A stretch of 64,000 nt of DNA from Thalassorhabdus alkalitolerans. GTDB lineage: Bacteria > Bacillota > Bacilli > Bacillales > Marinococcaceae. The position numbers and the translations under genes are program-made. Shown here piece by piece: positions 1 to 8,248 of the stretch; positions within the stretch are counted from its first letter, which is position 1, and every line of letters starts with the position of its first letter. The stretch is from assembly GCF_042656585.1 (NCBI RefSeq), contig NZ_JBHSPG010000023.1; one strand, 5' to 3'. Below the pieces are notes generated by a model. The model was not told the DNA's origin and made no database searches. It saw nothing but the letters and a program-made list of their open reading frames with translations.

Positions 1-285
1 GACACAGCAGATAGAAACGAGAAGATTTCATATTACCTCTGCTATGAATTACCAAATGAATCTGACAAACAGAAGAAGGTATACGATAAAGAAGGCTTTA
101 TTGACGAAGAGTGGTTGAATTCTCTTGCAGTAAGCAGAGACGCAGAATTCTATTTTTGCGGACCTTTGCCTTTTATGAAAGCCATGTATTCTATACTGAA
201 AGAATGGGGAGTACCGGAAGAAAGAACTCACTTTGAATTTTTCGGACCTTCAGACAACTTGGAACGGGAAGATAACAAACACTAG
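1..285 (+). CDS. hmp: Flavohemoglobin (nitric oxide dioxygenase), C-terminal part
   Basis: Open reading frame running in from the left edge; 94 codons are visible before the TAG stop. The residues FYFCGPLPFM followed by HFEFFGP near the end are the NAD-binding C-terminal signature of flavohemoglobins and related FNR-type reductases. The family converts NO and O2 to nitrate using NAD(P)H, FAD and heme, in the cytoplasm. The globin and FAD domains lie outside the window, so a globin-less reductase cannot be excluded, although the FGP ending is typical of Hmp. Confidence 0.8.
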   Translation, partial: DTADRNEKISYYLCYELPNESDKQKKVYDKEGFIDEEWLNSLAVSRDAEFYFCGPLPFMKAMYSILKEWGVPEERTHFEFFGPSDNLEREDNKH

Positions 286-575
286 GTAGAATACAGACTA
301 TTAAAGCAGAAAACCACTGAATGCTTCATCCCGCATGTCTTCCACTAGATCGATAGCGGCAAAAGCAACATCATTCTCTTGAAGTTTACAGGCTGGACCA
401 CCGGCAAAACGACTTGATTCTGGTAATAGATTTGTCTTTGCTTGTACAAAAATCACGAGACGCCTGGGGAAAGGAAGAGCTGAGAATCGACCGGGATGAT
501 CATCACCGGTTAGCTGAAGCCTTTAGGTGCGTGCAAGTGTACCTTTGAACAACCACCCATTAGAATACTGAAACC
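286..575. other. Non-coding stretch, no supported gene
   Basis: About 290 bases between the flavohemoglobin stop and the terminator. Short open stretches exist on both strands: a minus-strand run containing RFAGGPACKL, and a plus-strand fragment FTGWTTGKTT that resembles a P-loop. None has a start with a ribosome binding site and all are interrupted by stops. It may hold decayed gene remnants, but I cannot name them. Confidence 0.4.
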
Positions 576-578
576 AAA

Positions 579-608
579 AAGGGCTCTCACTTAGGTGAGG
601 GCTCTTCT
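579..608 (-). terminator. Intrinsic terminator of the LysR gene
   Basis: An 11-bp hairpin with two G-U pairs (arms 580-590 and 595-605, loop TTAG). The minus strand continues into TTTTT (575-579 on the plus strand), so it ends the LysR gene. It may also stop hmp transcription from the other side. Confidence 0.8.
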
Positions 609-635
609 CTTTAGACTGTGTTGCTGTCTCTTTTT

Positions 636-1514
636 TCAATGATTTACATGCTGATTGACCAAGAACGATAAAAAAGCTTTATTTGCTTTAGAAAGGTATG
701 TCCCTTTCCTGTGTGAGAGTGCAAGGGTAAGAGAAAAAGGGGTTTCAAACGGAATTCCAACAAGGTCGCTGTCTTCACTAATAACCATTTTTAAAAAAAT
801 CGTTATTCCTAACCCTTTACGGGTTAATGATTTAGCCATTGAAATTTGATTGGTTTCAAAAGCGATATGAGGGGATCTGCCTGTTGCCTGCTCAATTTTA
901 TGGATGATGTTTCGCTGATAATACCCTTCTTTAAACAAAACAAGGGGCTCTGTAAGCAGTTGATCATATGAAATGGAAGATAACGAAGCAAAGGGATGAG
1001 AATCAGGTACGACAACCATCATTTCCTCTCTTAGAAAGGGGTGTGTGATTAAATCTTCGGTCGCATCATCCATAACAATTGTCCCCAAATCGATATTTCC
1101 TTCTCTGATATCATCACGGATGCGAGTAGTTCCAGCCTCATAAATCGACAATTCTAATTGAGGATATTTTTTCTTAAAGGCAACAAATTGTTCAGGAAAA
1201 TAAAAAGAACCCACCATGGAAGGAAGGCCAATCCTCACTCTTCCAGTTTTAAGCCCCTTCAATTCTTCCATTTCCAATACAGCCTGTTCCATTTGATTCA
1301 GAATGGAAGTAGCATGGGCAAATAATCTCTTCCCTTCTTCGGTCAGCTGAATCGTTCGTTCCTCTCTCGCAAAAAGGGGAATCCCAATTTCATCTTCCAG
1401 GTTTTTTACAGATTTACTCACTGCTGGCTGGGCAATATGTAATTGCTTAGCAGCTTTCGTAAAGCTTTTTTGCACAGCGACTTCGACAAAATGACGCAGC
1501 TGCCTTGATTCCAT
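636..1514 (-). CDS. LysR-family transcriptional regulator
   Basis: 292-residue LysR-type regulator. An N-terminal winged helix-turn-helix (about residues 1-60, with SFTKAAKQLHIAQPAVSKSV as the recognition region) precedes a LysR substrate-binding domain (about 90-290). The start at 1514 (MESRQLRHF) has AGAGGG about 7 nt upstream; an ATG seven codons earlier lacks a good site. It is transcribed divergently from the MFS transporter at 1630 across about 115 bases of AT-rich DNA. That is the usual arrangement of a LysR protein with its target, so it probably controls the exporter in response to an unknown ligand. Confidence 0.9.
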   Translation of the reverse strand: MESRQLRHFVEVAVQKSFTKAAKQLHIAQPAVSKSVKNLEDEIGIPLFAREERTIQLTEEGKRLFAHATSILNQMEQAVLEMEELKGLKTGRVRIGLPSMVGSFYFPEQFVAFKKKYPQLELSIYEAGTTRIRDDIREGNIDLGTIVMDDATEDLITHPFLREEMMVVVPDSHPFASLSSISYDQLLTEPLVLFKEGYYQRNIIHKIEQATGRSPHIAFETNQISMAKSLTRKGLGITIFLKMVISEDSDLVGIPFETPFSLTLALSHRKGTYLSKANKAFLSFLVNQHVNH

Positions 1515-1629
1515 GTTATCCCTCTTTCTTTTCATTCTTAAAAGTTATAGAAACTATAAATATTATATATTTTATTTATGGAAAATACCATGCTAGCATA
1601 AGAAGAGAGATATGAAGGAAGGGAATCAA

Positions 1630-2850
1630 ATGATTGAATTAAAAACAAAAGCATTTTGGCAGGCAACACTTGCTTTAGGTCTGTCTTCTATTCTGATATT
1701 TGCTAATATCTATTATCCTCAGCCTCTTCTCCCATTGTTTTCCGAGGAGTTTCAAGTAACACCTGTTGTCTCAAGTTTAGCCATCTCCCTGGCGCTACTT
1801 GGTCTTGGAGTAAGTTTTTTTCTATACAGTGCGTTATCGGATGCGTACGGGAGAAAAATCATTATTATGGCTGCCATGACGCTTGGCACGCTTGCTACCT
1901 TTGCTATAGCTATTGCTCCAAGCTTTGAAGTGCTCCTTTTCATAAGAGTTATCCAGGCGATAGCATTGGCCGGGATACCTACAGCATGTATGGCGTATAT
2001 AAGTGAAGAGTATTCCACAAAGGGTGTAGCAGTTGCAATTGGTATATTTATAAGCGCAAACAGCATTGGGGGAATGGGAGGAAGGCTTCTCAGTGGTGTA
2101 GTAACAGATTTCACCGATTGGCGCACAGCCTTTGCCGTAATGGGTGTACTCAGCGTCCTCATCCTATCCATTGTTGCTGTAACCTTGCCCTCCTCCAGGA
2201 ACTTTCAGTCGAAGCCGTTAGAGCTGAAAGGACTCTTTCTAAACAATTGGGAGCATCTGAAAAATAAGCCGATGCGATATGCATATATTATTGGCGGGTT
2301 ACATTTCTTTGTTTTTATGGGGATCTTTAACTTTGTGACCTACTTATTAAGCGGACCGCCTTTTTACGTATCAACATCTGTTTTGGGCATTTTATATTTA
2401 ACCTATATTGCCGGGACGGTCAGTTCAACACTAGCAGGAAAAGCAGCAGAGCGGCTGGAGCAGACAACCATTATGCTCATTGGCATTTCCTTGATGGTAA
2501 TAAGCTTACTTGTTACTTTAGTACCGAGCTTTCCAATGATTGTAGTTGCACTCTTAATCTTAAGCTTCGGGTTTTTCTTTGTTCATTCAACCTCCAGTTC
2601 CTGGGTGACAAAGCATGCGGACTTCGCTAAAGCCAGTGCATCGGGATTATATCTTACCTCTTATTATTTAGGAGGAGGAATTGGCAGTTTTTATTATGGA
2701 TGGTTATGGAGCCAGTTTGCATGGAACGGTGTCATAGCAGGGTCACTCGTGATTTTGTGCATTACAAGCTTTTACACAAGAAGGTTAAAGCAAATTGAAA
2801 AAAAGGAAAGGTCCATTGATTCTGCTGAACACGCAGTGAATCATGGGTAA
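1630..2850 (+). CDS. MFS transporter (YnfM/YgaY-like exporter)
   Basis: 406-residue polytopic protein with about 12 hydrophobic helices. The loop between helices 2 and 3 carries SDAYGRK, the major facilitator signature. Overall it resembles the arabinose-efflux-like branch (YnfM/YgaY type), proton-driven drug or metabolite exporters of the inner membrane. The chosen start, MIELKTKAF, follows AAGGAAGGG with 6 nt spacing; an ATG six codons upstream is less well placed. It is divergent from the LysR gene, which probably regulates it. Substrate unknown. Confidence 0.88.
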   Translation: MIELKTKAFWQATLALGLSSILIFANIYYPQPLLPLFSEEFQVTPVVSSLAISLALLGLGVSFFLYSALSDAYGRKIIIMAAMTLGTLATFAIAIAPSFEVLLFIRVIQAIALAGIPTACMAYISEEYSTKGVAVAIGIFISANSIGGMGGRLLSGVVTDFTDWRTAFAVMGVLSVLILSIVAVTLPSSRNFQSKPLELKGLFLNNWEHLKNKPMRYAYIIGGLHFFVFMGIFNFVTYLLSGPPFYVSTSVLGILYLTYIAGTVSSTLAGKAAERLEQTTIMLIGISLMVISLLVTLVPSFPMIVVALLILSFGFFFVHSTSSSWVTKHADFAKASASGLYLTSYYLGGGIGSFYYGWLWSQFAWNGVIAGSLVILCITSFYTRRLKQIEKKERSIDSAEHAVNHG

Positions 2851-2859
2851 ATAACAGAA

Positions 2860-2903
2860 GAGGGGTCGCAAAATTTTAACTTTTGGCGACACCCTCTTTT
2901 TTT
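2860..2903 (+). terminator. Intrinsic terminator after the MFS gene
   Basis: Arms of the type GAGGGGTCGC / GGCGACACCCTC enclose an AT-rich loop and are followed by TTTTTTT at 2897-2903. Confidence 0.8.
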
Positions 2904-2930
2904 GGCTTTTTTTATAGTGTGAGGATAATC

Positions 2931-2946
2931 ACTGTATTAAAACAGA
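2931..2946. repeat. Copy 1 of a 16-bp direct repeat with dyad symmetry
   Basis: ACTGTATTAAAACAGA, identical to 3110-3125 and 179 bases upstream of it. The core CTGT-N6-ACAG is an inverted repeat, like an operator half-site pair. It lies in the non-coding region in front of aceA. Confidence 0.6.
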
Positions 2947-3063
2947 AGGTATTATAAAATGGTTGTATGATATGGAAATGTCTTGTAAATGCCTTTAAAT
3001 AAGGGGTCAAAAAAACAGAAAATTTAAACTTTTAGTAAATCGCTAAAAATTAGAAAATAAAGG

Positions 3064-3125
3064 TTGCCAAATTTTATGGTCTGTTATAACATAAAGACAT
3101 CAAATAATAACTGTATTAAAACAGA
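3064..3125 (+). promoter_or_regulatory. Putative aceA promoter/operator region
   Basis: A possible promoter is TTGCCA (3064-3069), 17 nt, TAACAT (3087-3092). The perfect palindrome TGTTATAACA (3082-3091) overlaps its -10. The second copy of the 16-bp repeat (3110-3125) sits just downstream, where a repressor would block initiation. No good catabolite-responsive element was seen. The site assignments are inference; the repeats themselves are plainly visible. Confidence 0.45.
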
Positions 3126-3245
3126 TTGACACACAGGATTTACCAGCTTTTCAGCTTTGTTATTTGTGTTAAGACAGGGATTGGTCATCACTGCAAAGAT
3201 CATTCTCTTTCTATAAAATCTTACTAATTAAGGGAGATGAGAGTT

Positions 3246-4532
3246 ATGGGGAACTTAAAAGAGCAAGCACAGCAGCTGCAGCAACAGTGGGAGAATGAAG
3301 AGAGATGGAAAGGGATTGAGCGTCCTTATTCTGCTGAAGAAGTAGTCAAATTAAGAGGTTCATTGCAAATTGAACATACATTAGCAAAAAAAGGTTCTGA
3401 AAAGCTTTGGGATCTTATGCATAATGAGCCATATGTAAACGCTTTAGGAGCTCTTACTGGCGGGCAGGCAGTTCAGCAGGTAAAAGCAGGCTTAAAAGCA
3501 ATCTACTTAAGCGGATGGCAAGTAGCAGCGGATGCTAACCTTGCAGGACAAATGTACCCGGATCAAAGCTTATACCCTGCAAACAGTGTGCCAAACGTAG
3601 TGAAGAGAATTAACCAATCCCTTCAGCGTGCAGACCAAATCCAGCACATGGAAGGCGAAGGTGACATCGATTACTTCGCTCCGATCGTGGCAGATGCAGA
3701 AGCAGGATTCGGCGGACAGCTTAACGTATTTGAACTAATGAAAGGCATGATTGAGGCTGGGGCATCTGGTGTACACTTTGAAGATCAGCTTGCATCTGAG
3801 AAGAAATGCGGCCACTTAGGCGGTAAGGTTCTTCTTCCTACTCAAAATGCTGTGAGAAACCTAATCTCTGCTCGTCTTGCTGCAGATGTAAGCGGTGTAC
3901 CAACTGTACTAATCGCCCGTACAGATGCGGATGCAGCCGACCTTATTACAAGTGATATCGACCCTGCAGACAAAGAATTCATTACTGGAGAACGTACTCC
4001 AGAAGGATTCTACCGCACGAATGCAGGAATTGACCAAGCGATCGCTCGTGGTCTAGCTTATGCCCCGTATGCTGACTTAATCTGGTGCGAAACATCCAAG
4101 CCAAGTCTTGAAGAAGCTCAAAAGTTCGCGGATGCGATCCATGAGAAATTCCCTGGAAAAATGCTTGCATATAACTGCTCTCCATCATTCAACTGGGAAG
4201 CCAACCTTGATAAAGAAACAATCGAGAAGTATCAGGTTGAACTTGGTAAAATGGGATACAAATTCCAATTTGTTACTCTTGCCGGCTTCCATGCTCTTAA
4301 CCACAGCATGTTCGAACTTGCTAGAGGCTACAAAGAGCGCGGTATGGGTGCTTACTCAGAGCTTCAGCAAGCAGAGTTTGCGAGCGAAGAGAAAGGATAC
4401 ACTGCTACTCGCCATCAGCGTGAAGTAGGTACAGGTTACTTTGATGAAGTTTCTCAAGTAATCTCAGGCGGTACTTCTTCTACAACTGCTTTAAAAGGTT
4501 CAACTGAAGAAGCACAATTCCAAAAGAACTAA
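3246..4532 (+). CDS. aceA: Isocitrate lyase
   Basis: 428-residue isocitrate lyase, the glyoxylate-shunt enzyme that cleaves isocitrate to glyoxylate and succinate. The active-site signature KKCGHLGGK is present, with the metal-binding region DAEAGFGG upstream and NCSPSFNW downstream, all typical of the ICL/PEPM superfamily. Start chosen at 3246 (MGNLKEQ), 9 nt after AGGGAG (3231-3236); the ATG at 3237 abuts the Shine-Dalgarno and is unlikely. Malate synthase is not in the window. The gene is monocistronic, with a strong terminator and a long repeat-bearing leader that suggests dedicated control for growth on acetate or fatty acids. Confidence 0.96.
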   Translation: MGNLKEQAQQLQQQWENEERWKGIERPYSAEEVVKLRGSLQIEHTLAKKGSEKLWDLMHNEPYVNALGALTGGQAVQQVKAGLKAIYLSGWQVAADANLAGQMYPDQSLYPANSVPNVVKRINQSLQRADQIQHMEGEGDIDYFAPIVADAEAGFGGQLNVFELMKGMIEAGASGVHFEDQLASEKKCGHLGGKVLLPTQNAVRNLISARLAADVSGVPTVLIARTDADAADLITSDIDPADKEFITGERTPEGFYRTNAGIDQAIARGLAYAPYADLIWCETSKPSLEEAQKFADAIHEKFPGKMLAYNCSPSFNWEANLDKETIEKYQVELGKMGYKFQFVTLAGFHALNHSMFELARGYKERGMGAYSELQQAEFASEEKGYTATRHQREVGTGYFDEVSQVISGGTSSTTALKGSTEEAQFQKN

Positions 4533-4546
4533 TTATATGCTTAGAA

Positions 4547-4580
4547 GAGGCTCCTTTCCTGGAAAGGAGCCTCAATTTTT
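4547..4580 (+). terminator. Intrinsic terminator of aceA
   Basis: GAGGCTCCTTTCC / GGAAAGGAGCCTC hairpin with a very short loop, followed by TTTTT (4576-4580). Confidence 0.9.
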
Positions 4581-4822
4581 AAGGAGTCCCGTGTTGAAAA
4601 ACAAGGGATTTTCTTATTTCTTTTGTAATCACAAATTTACATAAAAGGTCAGTAACTTTTGCCCGTTGTGATAAAAGTGGTTTGTGATTTCCATATACGT
4701 TTTTACGAAAAGTCATGTTCTCATACTTGTTCGTTTGCCTGTATATGCTGAATATTGCCCCTACATCTGCGTGAATTATTGTCTATGAAAATTTTCCAAC
4801 TGCCTTAAGGGAAAAGTGGCAG

Positions 4823-5548
4823 TTAGATGAAAGAAAGTAAAGCAGCGTAAAAGATCAGACCAACGGCAAATGCCCAGAAGTTGCTTTCTTTTTCCTCTGG
4901 CAGCTCTTCTTTTAACACATTTAAAATGATGCCCCCAGCTAAAAATGAAAAGAGCAATGTCACAATGTTTTCACCCATTGAAAAAATAAATCCCACCGTC
5001 CATCCAATGAGAACAGCAGCAGCTAACAGCCAGCGGCCATAATGATCATACATCCTTTGGTGGTCCTGTCTTAATCCTTGATCATTAGATAAAAAATGAA
5101 GAGAAAGGGCGAAAAAGTACAGGGTCAACTCAGTAACATTATTGGATTCCTCTTGAATTAACAAATAACCTATTAAAAAGTTATAAGTGAAAAAAGAAAA
5201 CATATGAATCCAAAATAGCCATGGGAAAGGGTGCTTCTTAGCTTTTGAAGGTGTATTTCTAACGACTTTTCCCATTTTTTCTAATCCGTAAAAAACAGCA
5301 AGCCCAATCATTGCGACAAAATAAACAGGGTTGTCCATAAAAAGCCCGGAAGTGTCCCCGGAATTGAGTTCATATTGGTAGGCATTCAGCTCTGGAAGGA
5401 TATGAATAAAGATGTATGCAACTGAAACGCCGCCCATTCCGGATAAAAGCTTACTCCTAGGAATGACATGTAAAAAGGTTAGATACTTAGAAGCTATGTG
5501 AACGGCCACAAAACCAAGGGCGCAAAGAAAGCTTAGTAGTACAATCAT
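4823..5548 (-). CDS. ZIP-like integral membrane protein
   Basis: 241-residue protein with about eight hydrophobic segments. HILPEL after the second segment and FLAGGIILNVLKEELPEE near the end resemble the histidine/glutamate motifs of ZIP metal transporters. A middle His/Asp stretch (SNDQGLRQDHQRMYDHYG) adds possible metal ligands. Start chosen at 5548 (second of two adjacent ATGs), 5 nt after GAGGTGG; an upstream in-frame TTG at 5581 lacks a site. It could import or sense a divalent cation. Its position next to the iron-storage operon is suggestive, but it is separately transcribed and on the other strand. Confidence 0.6.
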   Translation of the reverse strand: MIVLLSFLCALGFVAVHIASKYLTFLHVIPRSKLLSGMGGVSVAYIFIHILPELNAYQYELNSGDTSGLFMDNPVYFVAMIGLAVFYGLEKMGKVVRNTPSKAKKHPFPWLFWIHMFSFFTYNFLIGYLLIQEESNNVTELTLYFFALSLHFLSNDQGLRQDHQRMYDHYGRWLLAAAVLIGWTVGFIFSMGENIVTLLFSFLAGGIILNVLKEELPEEKESNFWAFAVGLIFYAALLSFI

Positions 5549-5995
5549 CATTTCCACCTCAATTACAACTTCCCTACCCAAAAGGAAGTGAATTTAAAAG
5601 CAAAACAAGAAGGAAAAAATAGGCGGCATATGGAAAATAATTAGAAAGAAGGCTCTTCCAAAGCTAATTTTTATGAATAATTGCTTGTACAAAAACGAGC
5701 AAGAAGCCTTCGGAAAAAGCTTCACATAATGGTTTTCACAAAAAAGAAACTGTGGTATTGCCCTTGGCATAGAACAAACTGTGAGTGCGGGTGTAGCGAA
5801 ATATGAATGACTGTCACACTTGTGCCATTTGATGCAGTGAGCTCTTTTAACAAAAAACATAAAATGTGAGAAAGTCCTTAAAGAAAAAAGAGCAGGGCGA
5901 CAGCCCGAGCGAAGAGATAACGTGCTAATATACTGTTTTTATTTGTAATATTGGCACAACAATGATAGGTTATCTAATAAGAAGGAGGGGTTACT
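5549..5995. other. Intergenic leader of the encapsulin operon
   Basis: 447 bases between two divergent units. An extended -10-like TGCTAATAT (5923-5931) overlapping TATACT (5929-5934) lies about 60 nt before the ferredoxin start, without a clear -35. A small hairpin, GGGC/GCCC, sits near 5894-5905. The 88-codon minus-strand frame here (5594-5860) has no ribosome binding site or family resemblance and is not called. Confidence 0.35.
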
Positions 5996-6382
5996 ATCAA
6001 AAAATTAACGGTTGGCTCCTTGAAGAAAGATGCTTCCGCAAGAAAAGACAGCTTCCCGTCAGCCCCTATTGAAAAGAAAAAGCCTCAAAAAAGGCCGATG
6101 AAGTCTGTCAGGCCTGATGTTAAAAATCAAAGAATAGTTTTATCCCAAAAAGGGAATAAATACTATGTTCAACCCGAAAAAGGGAAAGTTCTTCTCGACG
6201 CTGCCCTTAAGCAAAGCCAGGATGTTGATTACAAATGCCGAAAGGGAACTTGCGGTAAGTGTGCTGTTACGGTAGAAAGCGGAAAGGATTGGCTTATGCC
6301 GCCTTCTGAAAGAGAGCAGTCCAGGCTTAAAGAACAAGTGAACAAAGGCGTTCGCCTTGCGTGTCAGGCAGTAACCAGATGA
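5996..6382 (+). CDS. Encapsulin-targeted 2Fe-2S ferredoxin, likely AUC start
   Basis: Plant-type 2Fe-2S ferredoxin: C-x4-C-x2-C (CRKGTCGKC) near residue 80 and the fourth Cys in LACQA near the C-terminus, preceded by a basic linker. The frame opens after a stop at 5978 and has no ATG, GTG or TTG until TTG at 6020. An ideal AAGGAGG (5982-5988) stands 7 nt before ATC at 5996. Starting there gives MKKLTVGSLKK at the N-terminus, nearly the same as the C-terminus of the next protein (KKRLTVGSLKK), the encapsulin cargo-loading peptide. Starting at TTG 6020 would delete it. N-terminally targeted ferredoxins are known in IMEF encapsulin operons. Its likely job is moving electrons so that stored iron can be reduced and released. 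Confidence 0.82.
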   Translation: MKKLTVGSLKKDASARKDSFPSAPIEKKKPQKRPMKSVRPDVKNQRIVLSQKGNKYYVQPEKGKVLLDAALKQSQDVDYKCRKGTCGKCAVTVESGKDWLMPPSEREQSRLKEQVNKGVRLACQAVTR

Positions 6383-6431
6383 TAACTTTTACTTCAAACT
6401 TTATTTTAGGTAATCTGCAAAGGAGGATGTT

Positions 6432-7067
6432 ATGACTACATATTTTCCACAGCTTTTAGAGATGTTTAAGCGAACAAAAGCCGCTTTGACTGATTTTATG
6501 GGCATTTTAGAGCCGGTTATTGAGAACGCGAAAGATGATCACGAGCGCCTTTACTATCATCATATTTATGAAGAGGAAGAGCATAGGTTCGACCGATTAG
6601 AATATTTAATGCCAAAACTTGAGCACTACATTGAAAATCCAGAAGCATATGTTCCAAATAACAATGATGCTATCCACCTTCTTCAGGATATAAGCCTGGA
6701 GAAATTTGGTCTTCATAACTTTTTAGAGCATCTGGATCTGGCTTTGTTTTCATTTAAAGGAACAGAGTATGAAGAAAAGCTTCAGGAAATGAGAAACGTA
6801 ACGGCCAGTGATTATCAAACAATCAAAGAACTGATGACTGAGTTGAATGAACAGGCCGGGGGAAGTCCGAGCCTTGCAGCATCTGTCCCCACAGATGAAA
6901 AAGAAAATGGAAAAGATAACCTGAAAATTGAGATGTACACACAGCAGCCTTCAGACAATGGAGGAAGTGGAGAGAAGGGTAGCGTAGAGGTGGAAAGCTC
7001 TCCTGAGGAGACTCAAGAAAAAACAAGCTACAAAAAAAGACTTACTGTTGGAAGCCTAAAGAAATAA
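6432..7067 (+). CDS. IMEF encapsulin cargo protein (ferritin-like iron mineralising)
   Basis: 211-residue cargo of the Firmicute IMEF type. The first ~140 residues form a helical ferritin-like domain with a metal-ligand-rich segment, YYHHIYEEEEHRFDRLEYL (about residues 42-60). A flexible acidic, Gly/Ser/Glu-rich linker (about 140-200) leads to the targeting peptide LTVGSLKK at the C-terminus, which docks on the inner shell wall. The family oxidises Fe(II) inside the capsid to build a large mineral store. ATG at 6432 follows AAGGAGG with good spacing. It lies 49 nt after the ferredoxin and 13 nt before the shell gene, so the three genes form one operon. Confidence 0.9.
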   Translation: MTTYFPQLLEMFKRTKAALTDFMGILEPVIENAKDDHERLYYHHIYEEEEHRFDRLEYLMPKLEHYIENPEAYVPNNNDAIHLLQDISLEKFGLHNFLEHLDLALFSFKGTEYEEKLQEMRNVTASDYQTIKELMTELNEQAGGSPSLAASVPTDEKENGKDNLKIEMYTQQPSDNGGSGEKGSVEVESSPEETQEKTSYKKRLTVGSLKK

Positions 7068-7080
7068 GGAGTGGATGTGG

Positions 7081-7926
7081 ATGAATAAACTTAATAAATT
7101 TTCTGATTCCCCATTGGCAGGGAAAGATTGGGAAAACTTGGACGATACAGTTATAGAAAGTGCTAAACGTCAATTGATCGGACGCCGATTTATTGATATA
7201 TACGGCCCGCTTGGTGAAGGGATTCAAACCGTTACAAATGATGTGTACGGCGATCCTGGACTAGGGACGCTCGGTTATCATGGGGAAAGCCTCCAAATGT
7301 CCGAACCGACAAAACGAGTTAATTTAACAATTCCTCTTCTTTACAAAGATTTTATGCTCTATTGGAGAGACTTGCAGCAGGCAAAGTCTTTGGATGTTCC
7401 TGTTGATTTTTCTGCGGCAGCAAATGCAGCAGCGCAGTGTGCTCTCCTTGAAGACGATATGATTTTTAACGGAGCAGAACAGTTTGAGCTGGAAGGTCTT
7501 TTGAACGTAAAAGGAAGAGTTACACACATTAGAGAGGATTGGAAGAAATCAGGGAATGCCTTTTCTGATGTCGTGGAAGCGCGAAATAAGCTTTTGAGAA
7601 TGGGACACAGTGGCCCTTATTCACTTATTTTATCTCCGGAACTCTATGCTCTCGCACACAGGGTGCATGAAGGAACAAATGTATTGGAAATTGACCATAT
7701 TAGAGAATTGGTAACTGATGGCATCTATCAATCTCCAGTTATTAAAGGAGAAACAGGAGTTCTTGTTGCAACGGGAAGAGAGAATCTTGATTTAGTTATT
7801 GCAGAGGATATTGATACAGCATATATGGATACAGAAAATATGAATTACCTTTTCAGGGTATATGAAAGCACAGTACTCCGAATCAAAAGGCCAAGCGCAA
7901 TTTGCACTCTGGAATCTATGGAGTAG
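7081..7926 (+). CDS. Family 1 encapsulin shell protein
   Basis: 281-residue HK97-fold encapsulin. The N-terminal MNKLNKFSDSPLAGKDWENL and YGPLGEGIQTV, and the C-terminal region with VYESTVLRIKRPSAICTL, match family 1 shell proteins; length is normal. Start chosen at 7081 because AGGAG ends 9 nt upstream; ATG 7075 would be only 3 nt away. Shells from this IMEF subgroup assemble as large T=4 capsids (known for Quasibacillus thermotolerans) and hold iron in quantities beyond ferritin. It is the last gene of the operon and is followed by a strong terminator. Classical cargos such as DyP peroxidase are absent here. Confidence 0.95.
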   Translation: MNKLNKFSDSPLAGKDWENLDDTVIESAKRQLIGRRFIDIYGPLGEGIQTVTNDVYGDPGLGTLGYHGESLQMSEPTKRVNLTIPLLYKDFMLYWRDLQQAKSLDVPVDFSAAANAAAQCALLEDDMIFNGAEQFELEGLLNVKGRVTHIREDWKKSGNAFSDVVEARNKLLRMGHSGPYSLILSPELYALAHRVHEGTNVLEIDHIRELVTDGIYQSPVIKGETGVLVATGRENLDLVIAEDIDTAYMDTENMNYLFRVYESTVLRIKRPSAICTLESME

Positions 7927-7964
7927 ACAAACAAGGGATTATCGTACATCCTTTTATCAAAAAA

Positions 7965-7998
7965 ATGAGCCAGGATTTTAATCCTGGCTCATTTTTTT
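7965..7998 (+). terminator. Intrinsic terminator of the encapsulin operon
   Basis: Perfect 12-bp stem ATGAGCCAGGAT / ATCCTGGCTCAT with a TTTA loop, then TTTTTTT. Confidence 0.93.
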
Positions 7999-8214
7999 GG
8001 CATCAGTTCATTGAAGTGGCCCAAAAAGGCAGATAAGAAATTTTATTAGGAGTTGCTGGGTAATTGTGCTGTACACGCGTCCCACCATTCAAATTGATTG
8101 TAATGGTTAGCGGCATGCAATGCTTGTACAAGAAGTAGAGGTAAGCAGCAATCAACACTGCCTTCCGAGACTTATACCAAGTCTGCCTAGAAAGAATAGA
8201 AGAGGTGAGACCAA
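7999..8214. other. Intergenic, nothing recognised
   Basis: About 215 bases between two terminators. A plus-strand open frame from 8120 runs into the antisense of the next gene and has no ribosome binding site; not called. Confidence 0.3.
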
Positions 8215-8215
8215 C

Positions 8216-8243
8216 AAAAAAGCTGTTGAAACATTCAACAGCT
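8216..8243 (-). terminator. Intrinsic terminator of the Fur-box gene
   Basis: AGCTGTTGAA / TTCAACAGCT stem (8221-8230, 8234-8243). On the minus strand it is followed by six T (8216-8221 on plus). Confidence 0.85.
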
Positions 8244-8248
8244 TAGGA

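Noticed and set aside
286..575. Possible pseudogene fragments (FTGWTTGKTT resembling an APS-kinase P-loop on plus; RFAGGPACKL run on minus)
   Set aside because: Only short stretches, different frames, no starts; too little to name.
5594..5860. 88-codon minus-strand frame
   Set aside because: No ribosome binding site, Phe/Ser/Cys-rich composition typical of antisense chance frames.
5963..5975. Fur-box-like TGATAGGTTATCT before the encapsulin operon
   Set aside because: Too few matches to the 7-1-7 consensus; only a weak dyad.
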